Assembly: GCA_031277165.1 (NCBI GenBank)
Contig: JAISLT010000101.1
Coordinates: 1-64,000, forward strand
Direction: 5' to 3'
Length of the DNA stretch: 64,000 nucleotides
Source: Spirochaetaceae bacterium
GTDB lineage: Bacteria > Spirochaetota > Spirochaetia > Treponematales > Breznakiellaceae
A program made the position numbers and the translations under genes. The notes beneath the pieces are model-generated. The model was not told the origin of the DNA, did no database searches, and worked only from the letters and a program-made list of their open reading frames with translations. Shown here piece by piece: positions 48,238 to 56,682 of this stretch (position 1 is the first letter of the stretch; the number at the start of each line of letters is the position of its first letter).

Positions 48238-49467
48238 ATGGCAGAAAAACATGCGGGGCAGGCACGGTCCGGCAAACAGGTACGGTCCACCGGGCAGACT
48301 GTCCCCCCCGGGGACGCCGTCCCGCCGGCAAAACCCCGGCAGGCAAAACTTCTCCGGCAGGCCAAGCTTGTGCTGGAGGATGGCTCCGAATATGCGGGAT
48401 GGTCCTTTGGGCAGCCCCGGTCCCAAGCGGGGGAGGTGGTTTTTACCACGGGCATGACCGGATATCCCCAATCTCTAACGGACCCCAGTTTTCGGGGACA
48501 GATCCTCGTCTCGACCTATCCCCTGGCGGGGAACTACGGGGTACCCCTTACCAAAAAAGGGGAGCCCTGCCTGGATCGGGCGGGGATCCCCGTCCACTTT
48601 GAATCCCCCCGGATACAGGTGTCGGGTTTTGTGGTGGCAGAGGCCTGCGAAAAACCGAGCCATTTTGCCGCCGCCGTTTCCCTTTCCCTGTGGCTGGAAA
48701 AGAACAATGTCCCCGGCATCTGGGGCATCGATACCCGGTCTTTAACCATCCGGCTCCGGGAACGGGGGGTTATGATGGGGAAGATCCTGGTGGAGGGAGC
48801 CCGGGATGTAACCATGGATTCGGGAATTATCCCTCATCCGGTGGCGGATGTTTCCCCCGGGGCGCCTTCGGTTATTTTACCGCCGGGGCTTGATCAGGAC
48901 CGGCAGAACAGGGCGCCCACGGTGGCGCTGGTGGACTGCGGGGCCAAGGCCAACATTATCCGCTGTCTTTTAGCCCGGGGGGTTAAAATTATCCGGCTGC
49001 CCTGGAACCACGATCTTTCCGGCATAGATTTTGACGGAATTTTCCTTTCCAACGGCCCCGGGGACCCCAAGGACTGTGGTAAAACCATCGCCATGGTCCG
49101 CCGGGCCTTTGCCCTGGGAAAGCCCGTATTTGGCATATGCCTGGGAAACCAGATCATGGCCCTGGCGGCGGGGGCCGATACCTACAAGCTTCCCTATGGA
49201 CACCGGGGGCAGAATCAGCCCTGTCTGGAACTGGGCGGCAGGGGCCGCTGTTACATCACCAGCCAAAACCACGGCTATGCGGTACGAAGCGAGACCCTTC
49301 CCTCCGGGTGGGTCCCCTGGTTTATCAATGGGAACGATGGAACCATCGAAGGGATCCGGTCCGTCACGGGGCCCTTCTCTGCGGTCCAATTCCACCCCGA
49401 AGGCTGTCCGGGACCCAGGGATACGGAATTTTTAATCGACCAATTTGTCGATGGTTTACGCCGTTGA
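48238..49467 (+). CDS. carA: Carbamoyl-phosphate synthase small (glutaminase) subunit
   Basis: 409 aa. It hydrolyses glutamine and passes ammonia to CarB for arginine and pyrimidine synthesis. The N-terminal CarA domain starts only at about residue 40 (AKLVLEDGSEYAGWSFG). The class I glutaminase domain has FLSNGPGDP, the nucleophile Cys in VFGICLGNQIMALA and the catalytic His-x-Glu in QFHPEG. The first 40 residues are a basic Gln/Pro-rich extension with a duplicated RQAKL. The strong GGAGG makes this start credible. It is followed by repeats and carB. Confidence 0.93.
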   Translation: MAEKHAGQARSGKQVRSTGQTVPPGDAVPPAKPRQAKLLRQAKLVLEDGSEYAGWSFGQPRSQAGEVVFTTGMTGYPQSLTDPSFRGQILVSTYPLAGNYGVPLTKKGEPCLDRAGIPVHFESPRIQVSGFVVAEACEKPSHFAAAVSLSLWLEKNNVPGIWGIDTRSLTIRLRERGVMMGKILVEGARDVTMDSGIIPHPVADVSPGAPSVILPPGLDQDRQNRAPTVALVDCGAKANIIRCLLARGVKIIRLPWNHDLSGIDFDGIFLSNGPGDPKDCGKTIAMVRRAFALGKPVFGICLGNQIMALAAGADTYKLPYGHRGQNQPCLELGGRGRCYITSQNHGYAVRSETLPSGWVPWFINGNDGTIEGIRSVTGPFSAVQFHPEGCPGPRDTEFLIDQFVDGLRR

Positions 49468-49503
49468 AGGGTTAAGTTCAGCGGGGATTTACGATTGCCA
49501 AGA

Positions 49504-49576
49504 TTTAAGGTTGCCGGGAGTGTACGATTGCGAAAGTTTAAGGTTACCGGGAGTGTACGGCTGCGCAGGTTTAAGG
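49504..49576. repeat. 33-bp tandem repeats between carA and carB
   Basis: TTTAAGG recurs at 49504, 49537 and 49570 (period 33 bp) with intervening GGGAGTGTACG-TTGCG-A. A degenerate piece precedes the first copy. Because 33 is a multiple of three, one frame (from about 49451) encodes repeats of LRLPGVYDC, but no ribosome binding site supports translation. Confidence 0.75.
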
Positions 49577-49586
49577 GGCGGTCAGG

Positions 49587-52500
49587 ATGATAAAAGACTC
49601 CATACAGAAGGTTTTGGTCCTTGGTTCCGGGGGCCTCAAGATAGGCCAGGCGGGGGAATTTGACTACTCCGGTTCCCAGGCCCTCAAGGCCCTGCGGGAA
49701 GAGGGGATCAGGACGATCCTGATTAATCCCAACATCGCCACGATTCAAACCAGCGAGGGCATGGCGGACGCCACCTACTTTTTGCCGGTAACCCCGGAAT
49801 TTATCCGGGAGGTGATCGAAAAGGAACGGCCCGGCGGGCTCTTCCTTGCCTTTGGGGGACAGACGGCCCTGAACGCCGGGGTTGCCCTGGACCGGGACGG
49901 AACCCTTTACAAGTACGGAGTAAAGGTGCTGGGAACCCCCGTGCCGGCCATCGAAGACACCGAGGACCGGCGCCGCTTTGTCCAGCGGCTGGACGAAATC
50001 GGCGTAAAAACCCCCCGGAGCATCGCCGTCAGCGCCAATGAGGGGGGAGTTGACGGAGCGGTGGAGGCGGCAAAACAAATTGGCTATCCGGTGATGATCC
50101 GCATTGCCTATGCCCTGGGCGGCATGGGTTCGGGGATATGCCGTACCGAGGGGGAACTCCGCCGCCGCTGCGACCGGGCCTTTGCCAAGATGACCGGAGA
50201 AACCGCCCAGGTTTTGGTGGAAGAATGGCTTGGGGGCTGGAAAGAAATTGAGTACGAGGTTGTCCGGGATTCAAAGGACAACTGTGTCACGGTATGTAAC
50301 ATGGAAAACTTCGATCCCCTGGGGATACATACCGGCGAAAGCATCGTGGTGGCCCCCTCCCAGACCCTTACCGATTCGGAATACCACAAGCTTCGCCGTA
50401 TTGCCATCGAGGTGATACGCCACCTGGGAATAGTGGGGGAATGTAATATCCAATACGCCCTGGATCCGCAAAGCGAAGATTACCGGGTTATCGAGGTAAA
50501 CGCCCGGCTTTCCCGGTCCTCTGCCCTGGCTTCCAAGGCCACCGGCTATCCCCTGGCCTTTGTGGCCGCGAAACTTGCCCTGGGCTATTCGCTGCCGGAA
50601 ATTGAAAACCGCATCACCAGGGCAACCAAATCATGTTTTGAACCCGCCCTGGATTATATTGTCGTAAAAATTCCCCGGTGGGATCTGGCAAAATTTAAGA
50701 ACGTGGACCTTCGCATTGGCAGCGAGATGAAAAGCGTGGGCGAGGTCATGTCCATTGGCCGGAGTTTTGAAGAGGCGGTCCAAAAGGCCCTGCGCATGAC
50801 CGGCATAGGAGCGCCGGGACTGGCCGGGGACGACGGACTTTGCGGCGAGGCCTTTATGCCCCCGGCGATTTCCGCCGCTGGGAACCCTGCCGCGGAAAAA
50901 TCCTCCGCCGCGGGCCTTCGGGGGGCCATCAGGGACACCCTGACCAAACCCACGGACCGGCGTATATTTGTCATCTACCGGGCTTTGATGGAGGGCTGGA
51001 CCGTAGAAAAGATCCACCGGCTTACCGGCATTGATAAATGGTATCTGTATAAAATTGCCAACGTGGTGGAGACAGAAAAAGAACTTCGTACCCTGGGGAC
51101 CGGCGAGGGGCCGGATCGGGACCTGCTGGCCCGGGCAAAACGGCTGGGTTTTTCCGATGGCCGCATTGGAGAATTTCTGGGGCTGGGGGAAATGGACATC
51201 CGGCGGCTTCGGGAGGGGTACCGCGTTGTCCCCAGGGTTAAGCAGATAGACACCCTGGCGGCGGAATATCCCGCCAAGACCAATTACCTTTACATGAGCT
51301 ACGGCTCCGGTCCTTCGGGGTCCCTCTCGGAGGACGATGCGGCCCCCGCCGGCCGGGGGGTAATGGTCCTGGGTTCGGGGGCTTACCGTATCGGAAGCAG
51401 CGTGGAATTTGACTGGTGCTGCGTTAATGCGGCGGAAACCGCCCGGACCCTGGGGCGGTATTCGATCATGGTGAACTGTAACCCCGAAACGGTCTCTACC
51501 GACTATGACATGTGCGACAGGCTTTACTTCGAGGAACTTACCCTGGAACGGATCCTGGACATTTACGAACGGGAACGGCCCGAAGGACTGATACTTTCCA
51601 TGGGGGGGCAGATCCCCAATAACCTGGCCACTAAACTCTACGATGCCGGGGCACTGATATACGGTACCACCCCCCAATCCATAGACATGGCCGAAGACCG
51701 GAATAAATTTTCCGCCCTGCTGGACCGCCTGGGCATTGAGCAGCCCCAGTGGAGGGAATTGACCGATCTTGCCTCGGCCCGGGCCTTTGCTGCCGAAGCG
51801 GGCTATCCGGTGCTGATACGGCCCAGCTATGTCCTTTCCGGGGCGGCGATGAATGTGGCCTGGAACGACAGAACCCTGGAGAAATTTTTAGGCCTGGCGG
51901 CGGATGTTTCGGCGGAACATCCCGTGGTCATTTCCAAATTTATTGAAAATTCCAAGGAAATTGAAATTGACGCCGTGGCAAAGCGGGGCGAAATGCTTTT
52001 CCATGCCATTACGGAGCATATTGAAAACGCCGGGATCCATTCCGGAGACGCCACCGTGGCCCTTCCCGCCCAGCGGCTCTATATCGAAACTATACGAAAA
52101 ATACGCCGCATCGCCGAAAAAATCGCCGGGGCCCTGATGATCACCGGGCCCTTTAACATCCAGTTTTTGGCCCAGGATAACCGGGTGCGGGTTATCGAGT
52201 GCAACCTTAGGGCAAGCCGGAGCTTTCCCTTCTGCTCCAAGGTAAGCCGGGTAAATATGATAGAACTTGCCGTTAAGGCCATGCTGGACGAGCCCGTGGA
52301 GAAGGTTCCTGTTTCTGCCCTGGACCTGGACTGGGTGGGGGTCAAGGCCGCCCAATTCAGCTTTTCCCGGCTCCACGGGGCGGATCCGGTGAGCGGCGTA
52401 GAAATGGCCAGTACCGGCGAAGTGGCCTGCATAGGGCCGAATCTTAACGATGCGTTCCTTAAGGCCCTGCTTTCCGTGGGTTACCGGATCCCCCCGGACT

Positions 52501-52922
52501 TTAGCCGCCGGAAGCGGGTGCTCCTTTCCACCGGACCCATGGAAGACAAACTGGATTTTTTAAATTCCGCAAAAAAACTTGTTGCCCTGGGCTACGAGAT
52601 CTTTGCGTCCCGGGGTTCGGCAAAATTTTTGGCCTGCAACGGAATTCCCGCGGCGGCCCTTAACTGGCCGCTGGAATCGAAGGAGCCCAACATTGCATCC
52701 TTCATAAAAAACCGGGAAGTGGACATTATTATCAACATTCCAAAGAACAACCGGGAAACGGAATTAAAGAACGATTACCTGATCCGCCGCCTGGCGGTTG
52801 ATTTTGACATTCCCCTCTTTACCAACATTAAGGTGGCCCGGCAGTTTATCGATGCCCTGGAATCCCGGCATAAAAAAGAAAAAAAGACCCTGGAAATAAA
52901 GGCCTGGGAAGAGTACGTTTAA
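49587..52922 (+). CDS. carB: Carbamoyl-phosphate synthase large subunit, CAD-like type
   Basis: 1111 aa with two ATP-grasp halves and a C-terminal MGS-like regulatory domain. It makes carbamoyl phosphate from bicarbonate, ammonia and two ATP. The first half has KVLVLGSGGLKIGQAGEFDY and VNARLSRSSALASKATGYP; the second has GSGAYRIGSSVEFDWC, MGGQIPNNLA, RPSYVLSG and NLRASRSFPFCSK. These match the eukaryotic CAD and Bacteroidetes type rather than the E. coli type (NPRAART). The Shine-Dalgarno is weak (TCAGG touching ATG), so translation may depend on carA. Confidence 0.95.
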   Translation: MIKDSIQKVLVLGSGGLKIGQAGEFDYSGSQALKALREEGIRTILINPNIATIQTSEGMADATYFLPVTPEFIREVIEKERPGGLFLAFGGQTALNAGVALDRDGTLYKYGVKVLGTPVPAIEDTEDRRRFVQRLDEIGVKTPRSIAVSANEGGVDGAVEAAKQIGYPVMIRIAYALGGMGSGICRTEGELRRRCDRAFAKMTGETAQVLVEEWLGGWKEIEYEVVRDSKDNCVTVCNMENFDPLGIHTGESIVVAPSQTLTDSEYHKLRRIAIEVIRHLGIVGECNIQYALDPQSEDYRVIEVNARLSRSSALASKATGYPLAFVAAKLALGYSLPEIENRITRATKSCFEPALDYIVVKIPRWDLAKFKNVDLRIGSEMKSVGEVMSIGRSFEEAVQKALRMTGIGAPGLAGDDGLCGEAFMPPAISAAGNPAAEKSSAAGLRGAIRDTLTKPTDRRIFVIYRALMEGWTVEKIHRLTGIDKWYLYKIANVVETEKELRTLGTGEGPDRDLLARAKRLGFSDGRIGEFLGLGEMDIRRLREGYRVVPRVKQIDTLAAEYPAKTNYLYMSYGSGPSGSLSEDDAAPAGRGVMVLGSGAYRIGSSVEFDWCCVNAAETARTLGRYSIMVNCNPETVSTDYDMCDRLYFEELTLERILDIYERERPEGLILSMGGQIPNNLATKLYDAGALIYGTTPQSIDMAEDRNKFSALLDRLGIEQPQWRELTDLASARAFAAEAGYPVLIRPSYVLSGAAMNVAWNDRTLEKFLGLAADVSAEHPVVISKFIENSKEIEIDAVAKRGEMLFHAITEHIENAGIHSGDATVALPAQRLYIETIRKIRRIAEKIAGALMITGPFNIQFLAQDNRVRVIECNLRASRSFPFCSKVSRVNMIELAVKAMLDEPVEKVPVSALDLDWVGVKAAQFSFSRLHGADPVSGVEMASTGEVACIGPNLNDAFLKALLSVGYRIPPDFSRRKRVLLSTGPMEDKLDFLNSAKKLVALGYEIFASRGSAKFLACNGIPAAALNWPLESKEPNIASFIKNREVDIIINIPKNNRETELKNDYLIRRLAVDFDIPLFTNIKVARQFIDALESRHKKEKKTLEIKAWEEYV

Positions 52923-52984
52923 CGTTCCACAGGGCGCAGTTGCAAAAAAGTGTTACAGGCCCCAGGGCCGATCAAGTGCGTCTT

Positions 52985-53062
52985 TTCATTCGCGGTGGGG
53001 GCTCTTACCCAAAAACCCGCCTTTCTTCCCCCGCGATAGCGGGTTCTTGGGGAGCTTCAGGG
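52985..53062. repeat. Dispersed repeat R2, copy g
   Basis: TTCATTCGCGGTGGGGGCTC, ACCCGCCTTTCTTCCCCCGC, GGGTTCTTGGGGAGCTTCA: closest to copy a. Read on the minus strand it begins TGAAGCTCCCC, and that TGA (53059-53057) is the stop of the adjacent minus-strand gene. Confidence 0.78.
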
Positions 53063-53602
53063 CCGAGGGGTTTGTTTATATTTAGTATAATATTCATGTA
53101 TCAGTTTTTCCATTGTACTCAAATCGATCTTTAGTTCATCATTTGTTATACCAATTCCATTTTTTATTATTCTTTCTCGTACTTCCCCCCGCATCATTTT
53201 ATCAACATATTTTTCCGGATCCTTTAATTTCAAGAATATAAATTCAGACCTGTATATTTTTTCTTTGGTCAATAGTTCTACGTCCTGCCATTTGATAAGA
53301 CCGGCTTTTCTTCCTGCCATTGTTCCTTTAAAAAGTATCCCATCCCTGTTTAGTATTAAACCGGCCCTGTCTCTATTCAAAATATGTGCCAAATTTTTTA
53401 AAAATATAACCACACTTATACCGGTCAGCATTATCGAAAATAACAAATACCAAATTTTAATGGTCTTCGCGTTTAGTATTATGTATGTAAACAAAACAGC
53501 CGCCATGATAAACAACAAATAAAACAATCCGATTCTTAACTGTTTCTTTTTACTAAACTCAATAACTATTTCTTCGGTATTTTCATGCATTTTATACACC
53601 AT
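53057..53602 (-). CDS. Small two-helix membrane protein, STM3941-like
   Basis: 181 aa (177 if the second Met is used). Two adjacent transmembrane helices (IGLFYLLFIMAAVLFTYIIL and WYLLFSIMLTGISVVIFL) are followed by a soluble domain, DRAGLILNRDGILFKGTMAG ... GLIKWQDVELLTKEKIY, as in STM3941/PH-like proteins of unknown role. The gene is strikingly AT-rich beside its GC-rich neighbours and is flanked by two R2 copies, which suggests recent acquisition. TGA is provided by repeat R2g. Confidence 0.6.
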   Translation of the reverse strand: MVYKMHENTEEIVIEFSKKKQLRIGLFYLLFIMAAVLFTYIILNAKTIKIWYLLFSIMLTGISVVIFLKNLAHILNRDRAGLILNRDGILFKGTMAGRKAGLIKWQDVELLTKEKIYRSEFIFLKLKDPEKYVDKMMRGEVRERIIKNGIGITNDELKIDLSTMEKLIHEYYTKYKQTPRP

Positions 53603-53643
53603 ACCCCATGTATATACAGTAAAGATGGATTATCAAATTTTTT

Positions 53644-53709
53644 GCTATTTGTCAATGAACCTCCCCGCCGAAGGGCGGGTTCTTGGGTGTCAAACTCCAC
53701 TGCAAATGA
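53644..53709. repeat. Dispersed repeat R2, copy h
   Basis: TGTCAATGAACCTCCCCGCC, GGGCGGGTTCTTGGGTGTCA, then CTCCACTGCAAATGA. It is a complete short copy in the same orientation as copies d and e. Confidence 0.8.
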
Positions 53710-53749
53710 TTTTTCTAAACTTTTTTGGCCCCCGCAATGGCGGCGGGGC

Positions 53750-54760
53750 TTACGGGGCGGCGTTTTCCGGGATAGTTCTGCAGTGTCCGCGGATGATCCG
53801 GCCCATGCCTTCCAGGGTTTCCTCCCGGTTAATTTTATTGCGTAAGTACTCCGCCCAGATAAAATTATCGCAGTAATACCGGAAAAACCGCCGGGCCCGG
53901 CTTAGGTGAAATTCCGGGGGCTGATACCGGGCCAGCAGGTCCAGGAAATGCAGGGCCGTTTTTTCCAGCAGGTCCCGGTCGGGCAGGGAGGGGGAATTCC
54001 GCCGGGTAAATATCCATGGTTCTTTTACCGCCAGCCGGCCAATCATTACCGGACCTTCCCGGGCCCGGCTTTCCATGCTTTCCCATCCGGCTATGTCCCC
54101 GTTTCCCGCCACCGGTATGGAAAGCTCCCCGCGCAGGGCCTCCACATAGTCCCACCGGGCCCGGCCTTTAAATTTCTCGCCGGCCAGCCGGGGATGCAGA
54201 ATAATAAGATCAAGCCCCTGGCTTTCAAGGCGGCGGCAAAATTCCAGCAGGTACTCAAACCCGGCGCTGGGGCTTTTTTCGGCGGCTTCCCCGGCAGGAC
54301 CGGGCCTTGGGAGGCGGAATCCCCTGGGGCCCAGCCTTAATTTGGCGCTTAGCCGTTTTTTTGTTACCCGGCGCAGGGCGGCGATAATACGGCCCGCCTT
54401 ATCCATATCTTCCATGAGCCTAACTCCGGCCCCTGTTTTGGTAATAACCGGGGCGGCACAGCCCATGTTAACATCGATCCCCAGGCAGTCCCGGCGGTCC
54501 AACAGGGCCGCGGCGGCGGCTAAGGGACCCTCATCGGCCCCTAAAAGCTGATACACAAGCCTTTCTGGGCAAGGCCCCCCGTCCAGGTACCATTCCTCAA
54601 AGGGCCCCCCCGCTAGAAGGGCCGGGACGCTGATCATCTCGGTGTAGTATTCGGGCCGGACCGGCGCCGGGGGCCCGTTAAACCCTTCTATAAGTTCCCG
54701 CAGGGCCCGGTGGCTTAATTCGGCCATGGGAGCCAGCATGTAGGGGCCGGGGCTGTTCAT
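53750..54760 (-). CDS. dus: tRNA-dihydrouridine synthase
   Basis: 336 aa FMN-dependent Dus enzyme, reducing uridines in tRNA D-loops. The start YMLAPMAELSHRALRELI is the FMN-binding family N-terminus. DVNMGCAAPVITKTGAGVRLM holds the catalytic Cys, and SAKLRLG, LILHPRLAGEKFKG and VAGNGDIAG follow the barrel order. Subfamily (A, B or C) is not certain; it resembles the shorter DusC-like group. The neighbouring genes are unrelated in function. Confidence 0.9.
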   Translation of the reverse strand: MNSPGPYMLAPMAELSHRALRELIEGFNGPPAPVRPEYYTEMISVPALLAGGPFEEWYLDGGPCPERLVYQLLGADEGPLAAAAALLDRRDCLGIDVNMGCAAPVITKTGAGVRLMEDMDKAGRIIAALRRVTKKRLSAKLRLGPRGFRLPRPGPAGEAAEKSPSAGFEYLLEFCRRLESQGLDLIILHPRLAGEKFKGRARWDYVEALRGELSIPVAGNGDIAGWESMESRAREGPVMIGRLAVKEPWIFTRRNSPSLPDRDLLEKTALHFLDLLARYQPPEFHLSRARRFFRYYCDNFIWAEYLRNKINREETLEGMGRIIRGHCRTIPENAAP

Positions 54761-54817
54761 GGCCTTATTGTTGCCGGTTTATAAAAAAAAGTGAATTGGG
54801 GATTTTGCTTCCAGGTA

Positions 54818-54872
54818 CTTGACTTGTTCTTAGGCACTTGACTTGTTTTATCGATATGAAATACGCTATAGT
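54818..54872 (+). promoter_or_regulatory. cheY upstream region with 19-bp-spaced direct repeats
   Basis: CTTGACTTGTT occurs at 54818-54828 and 54837-54847, two TTGACT hexamers 19 bp apart. TATAGT (54867-54872) is the best -10 box and GAGGAG (54878-54883) the ribosome binding site. The spacing from either hexamer to the box is not standard, so the repeats may instead be an activator site. Confidence 0.45.
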
Positions 54873-54891
54873 AGAAAGAGGAGCGTACCGC

Positions 54892-55329
54892 ATGATTGCA
54901 AAGAGTGATATGCCCAGTATTAACGAGAAGCCCCCGGAGGGCCAAAAGCCGGAAGGCGGCGCATACCGGGTGCTGGTGGTGGATGATTCTATGTTTATTG
55001 CCAAGCAGCTCGGTCAAATCTTTACTTCGGAGGGGTTTGAGGTTGCGGGCACCGCCGGGGATGGCGCCCAGGGCGTGGAAAAATACAAGGAATTGTACCC
55101 CAATGTAGATTTGGTAACCATGGACATAACTATGCCCGTGATGGATGGGGTTTCCGCCCTGGAAAAAATACTGGAATTTGATAAAGAAGCCAACGTTATT
55201 ATGGTAAGCGCCTTGGGAAAGGAAGATGTGGTAAAAAAATCCCTTTTAATGGGAGCAAAAAGTTACATTGTTAAGCCCTTGGACCGTAAAAAGGTTCTGG
55301 AAAGGGTCGTTTCCGTTCTCAAGCGGTAA
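54892..55329 (+). CDS. cheY: CheY-type response regulator
   Basis: 145 aa from ATG 54892, supported by GAGGAG. It is a single receiver domain with acidic pair Asp31-Asp32 (VLVVDDSMF), phospho-acceptor Asp78 (VTMDITMPVMDG), and Lys128 (IVKPL). The 22-residue N-terminal tail is polar and Pro/Gly-rich. Phosphorylated by CheA, it would act on the flagellar motor, with CheX (at 37.8 kb) removing the phosphate. It is not next to cheA/cheX here, unlike the T. pallidum arrangement I recall. Another single-domain receiver role cannot be excluded. Confidence 0.85.
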   Translation: MIAKSDMPSINEKPPEGQKPEGGAYRVLVVDDSMFIAKQLGQIFTSEGFEVAGTAGDGAQGVEKYKELYPNVDLVTMDITMPVMDGVSALEKILEFDKEANVIMVSALGKEDVVKKSLLMGAKSYIVKPLDRKKVLERVVSVLKR

Positions 55330-55344
55330 AAGGATCTTACAAAT

Positions 55345-55350
55345 TATACT
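55345..55350 (+). promoter_or_regulatory. -10 box of the flavodiiron gene (leaderless type)
   Basis: TATACT ends 5 nt before ATG 55356 and no Shine-Dalgarno exists in the 26-bp gap after cheY. The -35 is not clear. Read-through from cheY is also possible. Confidence 0.5.
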
Positions 55351-55355
55351 CCCCT

Positions 55356-56564
55356 ATGAAAGCGCATAAGATAGCCGGTTCAGTTGTTTGTGTCTATGCT
55401 AATGTTGAATCCACCGATTTATTTGAGGGAATTTGGCCCATCCCCAGGGGGGTTTCGCTGAATTGTTACCTGGTGCAGGGTAAAAAAACCGCCCTTATTG
55501 ACCTTATCCGGGATTGGTCCGAAGCTCCCAAACAGGTGGAAAGCGCCCTGGCATCCATCGGGAGCGGTTTTGACAAGATTGACTACCTTGTCTTGAACCA
55601 CCTGGAGCCGGATCATACCGGCTGGCTCCGGGAATTCCGCAAAATCAACCCCCATGCAGAGATTCTTGCCACAGCCAAGGGCATCAACCTGGTAAAAACC
55701 TTCTATAAAGAAGAACAGGGGCTTCGGGCGGTTAAGGATGGGGAAAAGCTCGACCTGGGGGGGCCGGAGCTGGTCTTTTTTGAAACCCCGAATATTCATT
55801 GGCCCGAAACCATGATGACCTGGGAACCCCAATCGGGGACCCTCTTTTCCTGCGATGGGTTTGGCTCCTTCGGATCCCTGGGGTCCAGGGTGTTCGATGA
55901 CGAGTTCAACCCCGAAGAACATGCCTTTTACGAGGCCGAGGGCCTTCGGTATTACGCCAGTATTATTTCGTCCTTTTCTTCCTTTGTCAGCCGGGGCATT
56001 GATAAAATTGCTTCCCTGGATATTAAATGCGTGGCCCCCAGCCACGGGATAGTTTGGCGGGAAAAACCCCAAACCATCATAGACCGGTACCGCAGATATG
56101 CGGGGTATTCCACCGGCCCCGCCGAAAAAGAAATTACCGTTATCTGGGGGTCCATGTATGGCAACACCTGGCAGGGGGTGGATGCCGTTATCCGGGGTAT
56201 AAAGGCCGAAGGGGTACCCTGCCATGTGCACCGGATCCCCGATGAAGACCCATCCTATTCTTTGGCGGACGCCTTTAGATCCTCCGCCCTGGTGCTGGCC
56301 ATGCCCACCTACGAATACGCCATGTTTCCCCCCATGGCGTATGTGCTGGATATTTTCCGGCGCAAACATATCTTTGGAAAAACGGTGTTCCGCATTGGGT
56401 CCTGGGGCTGGGCCGGCGGAGCCAAGAGGGAATACGAGGCCGCCATCGAAACCCTTAAGTGGGAGAGCGTTCCCTCCATGGAATGGGCCGGAGCGCCCAC
56501 CGGGCAGGAACTGGCCGTACTGGAAGAACGGGGCCGTGAGCTTGCCCGGATAGTGAAGGCCTAA
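55356..56564 (+). CDS. fprA: Flavodiiron protein (FprA type A, O2/NO reductase)
   Basis: 402 aa, cytoplasmic. The metallo-beta-lactamase half carries diiron ligands His82, Glu84, Asp86, His87 (NHLEPDHTG), His148 (NIHWPET), Asp167 and His230 (APSHG). The flavodoxin half begins near 258 (EITVIWGSMYGNT). Such proteins reduce oxygen to water or NO to N2O and protect anaerobes. There is no rubredoxin domain fused. It follows cheY by 26 bp. Confidence 0.93.
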   Translation: MKAHKIAGSVVCVYANVESTDLFEGIWPIPRGVSLNCYLVQGKKTALIDLIRDWSEAPKQVESALASIGSGFDKIDYLVLNHLEPDHTGWLREFRKINPHAEILATAKGINLVKTFYKEEQGLRAVKDGEKLDLGGPELVFFETPNIHWPETMMTWEPQSGTLFSCDGFGSFGSLGSRVFDDEFNPEEHAFYEAEGLRYYASIISSFSSFVSRGIDKIASLDIKCVAPSHGIVWREKPQTIIDRYRRYAGYSTGPAEKEITVIWGSMYGNTWQGVDAVIRGIKAEGVPCHVHRIPDEDPSYSLADAFRSSALVLAMPTYEYAMFPPMAYVLDIFRRKHIFGKTVFRIGSWGWAGGAKREYEAAIETLKWESVPSMEWAGAPTGQELAVLEERGRELARIVKA

Positions 56565-56648
56565 GCCGGGCCCCACGCCGTGTTACAGGAGCCGATCCAC
56601 AGGCTTGCGCCTGCGGGTCCTGGGCGGGGCCGGTGTAGAAGATCGCCA

Positions 56649-56676
56649 TTGACCAGATTGTGTTTTTTAGGATAAT
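56649..56676 (+). promoter_or_regulatory. Promoter of the DUF5312-like gene (leaderless type)
   Basis: TTGACC (56649-56654), a 16-bp spacer and GATAAT (56671-56676), then 6 nt to ATG 56683. No Shine-Dalgarno is present. Confidence 0.65.
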
Positions 56677-56682
56677 AAAAGT

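Noticed and set aside
49451-49663. A small leader-peptide gene made of the 33-bp repeats and overlapping carB
   Set aside because: No ribosome binding site and no conserved peptide type are seen. It is kept only as a repeat and a low-level finding.
53585-53876. Short open frames around 53.6-53.9 kb starting near the promoter of the AT-rich gene
   Set aside because: They consist of repeat R2h translated plus antisense of the dus gene.
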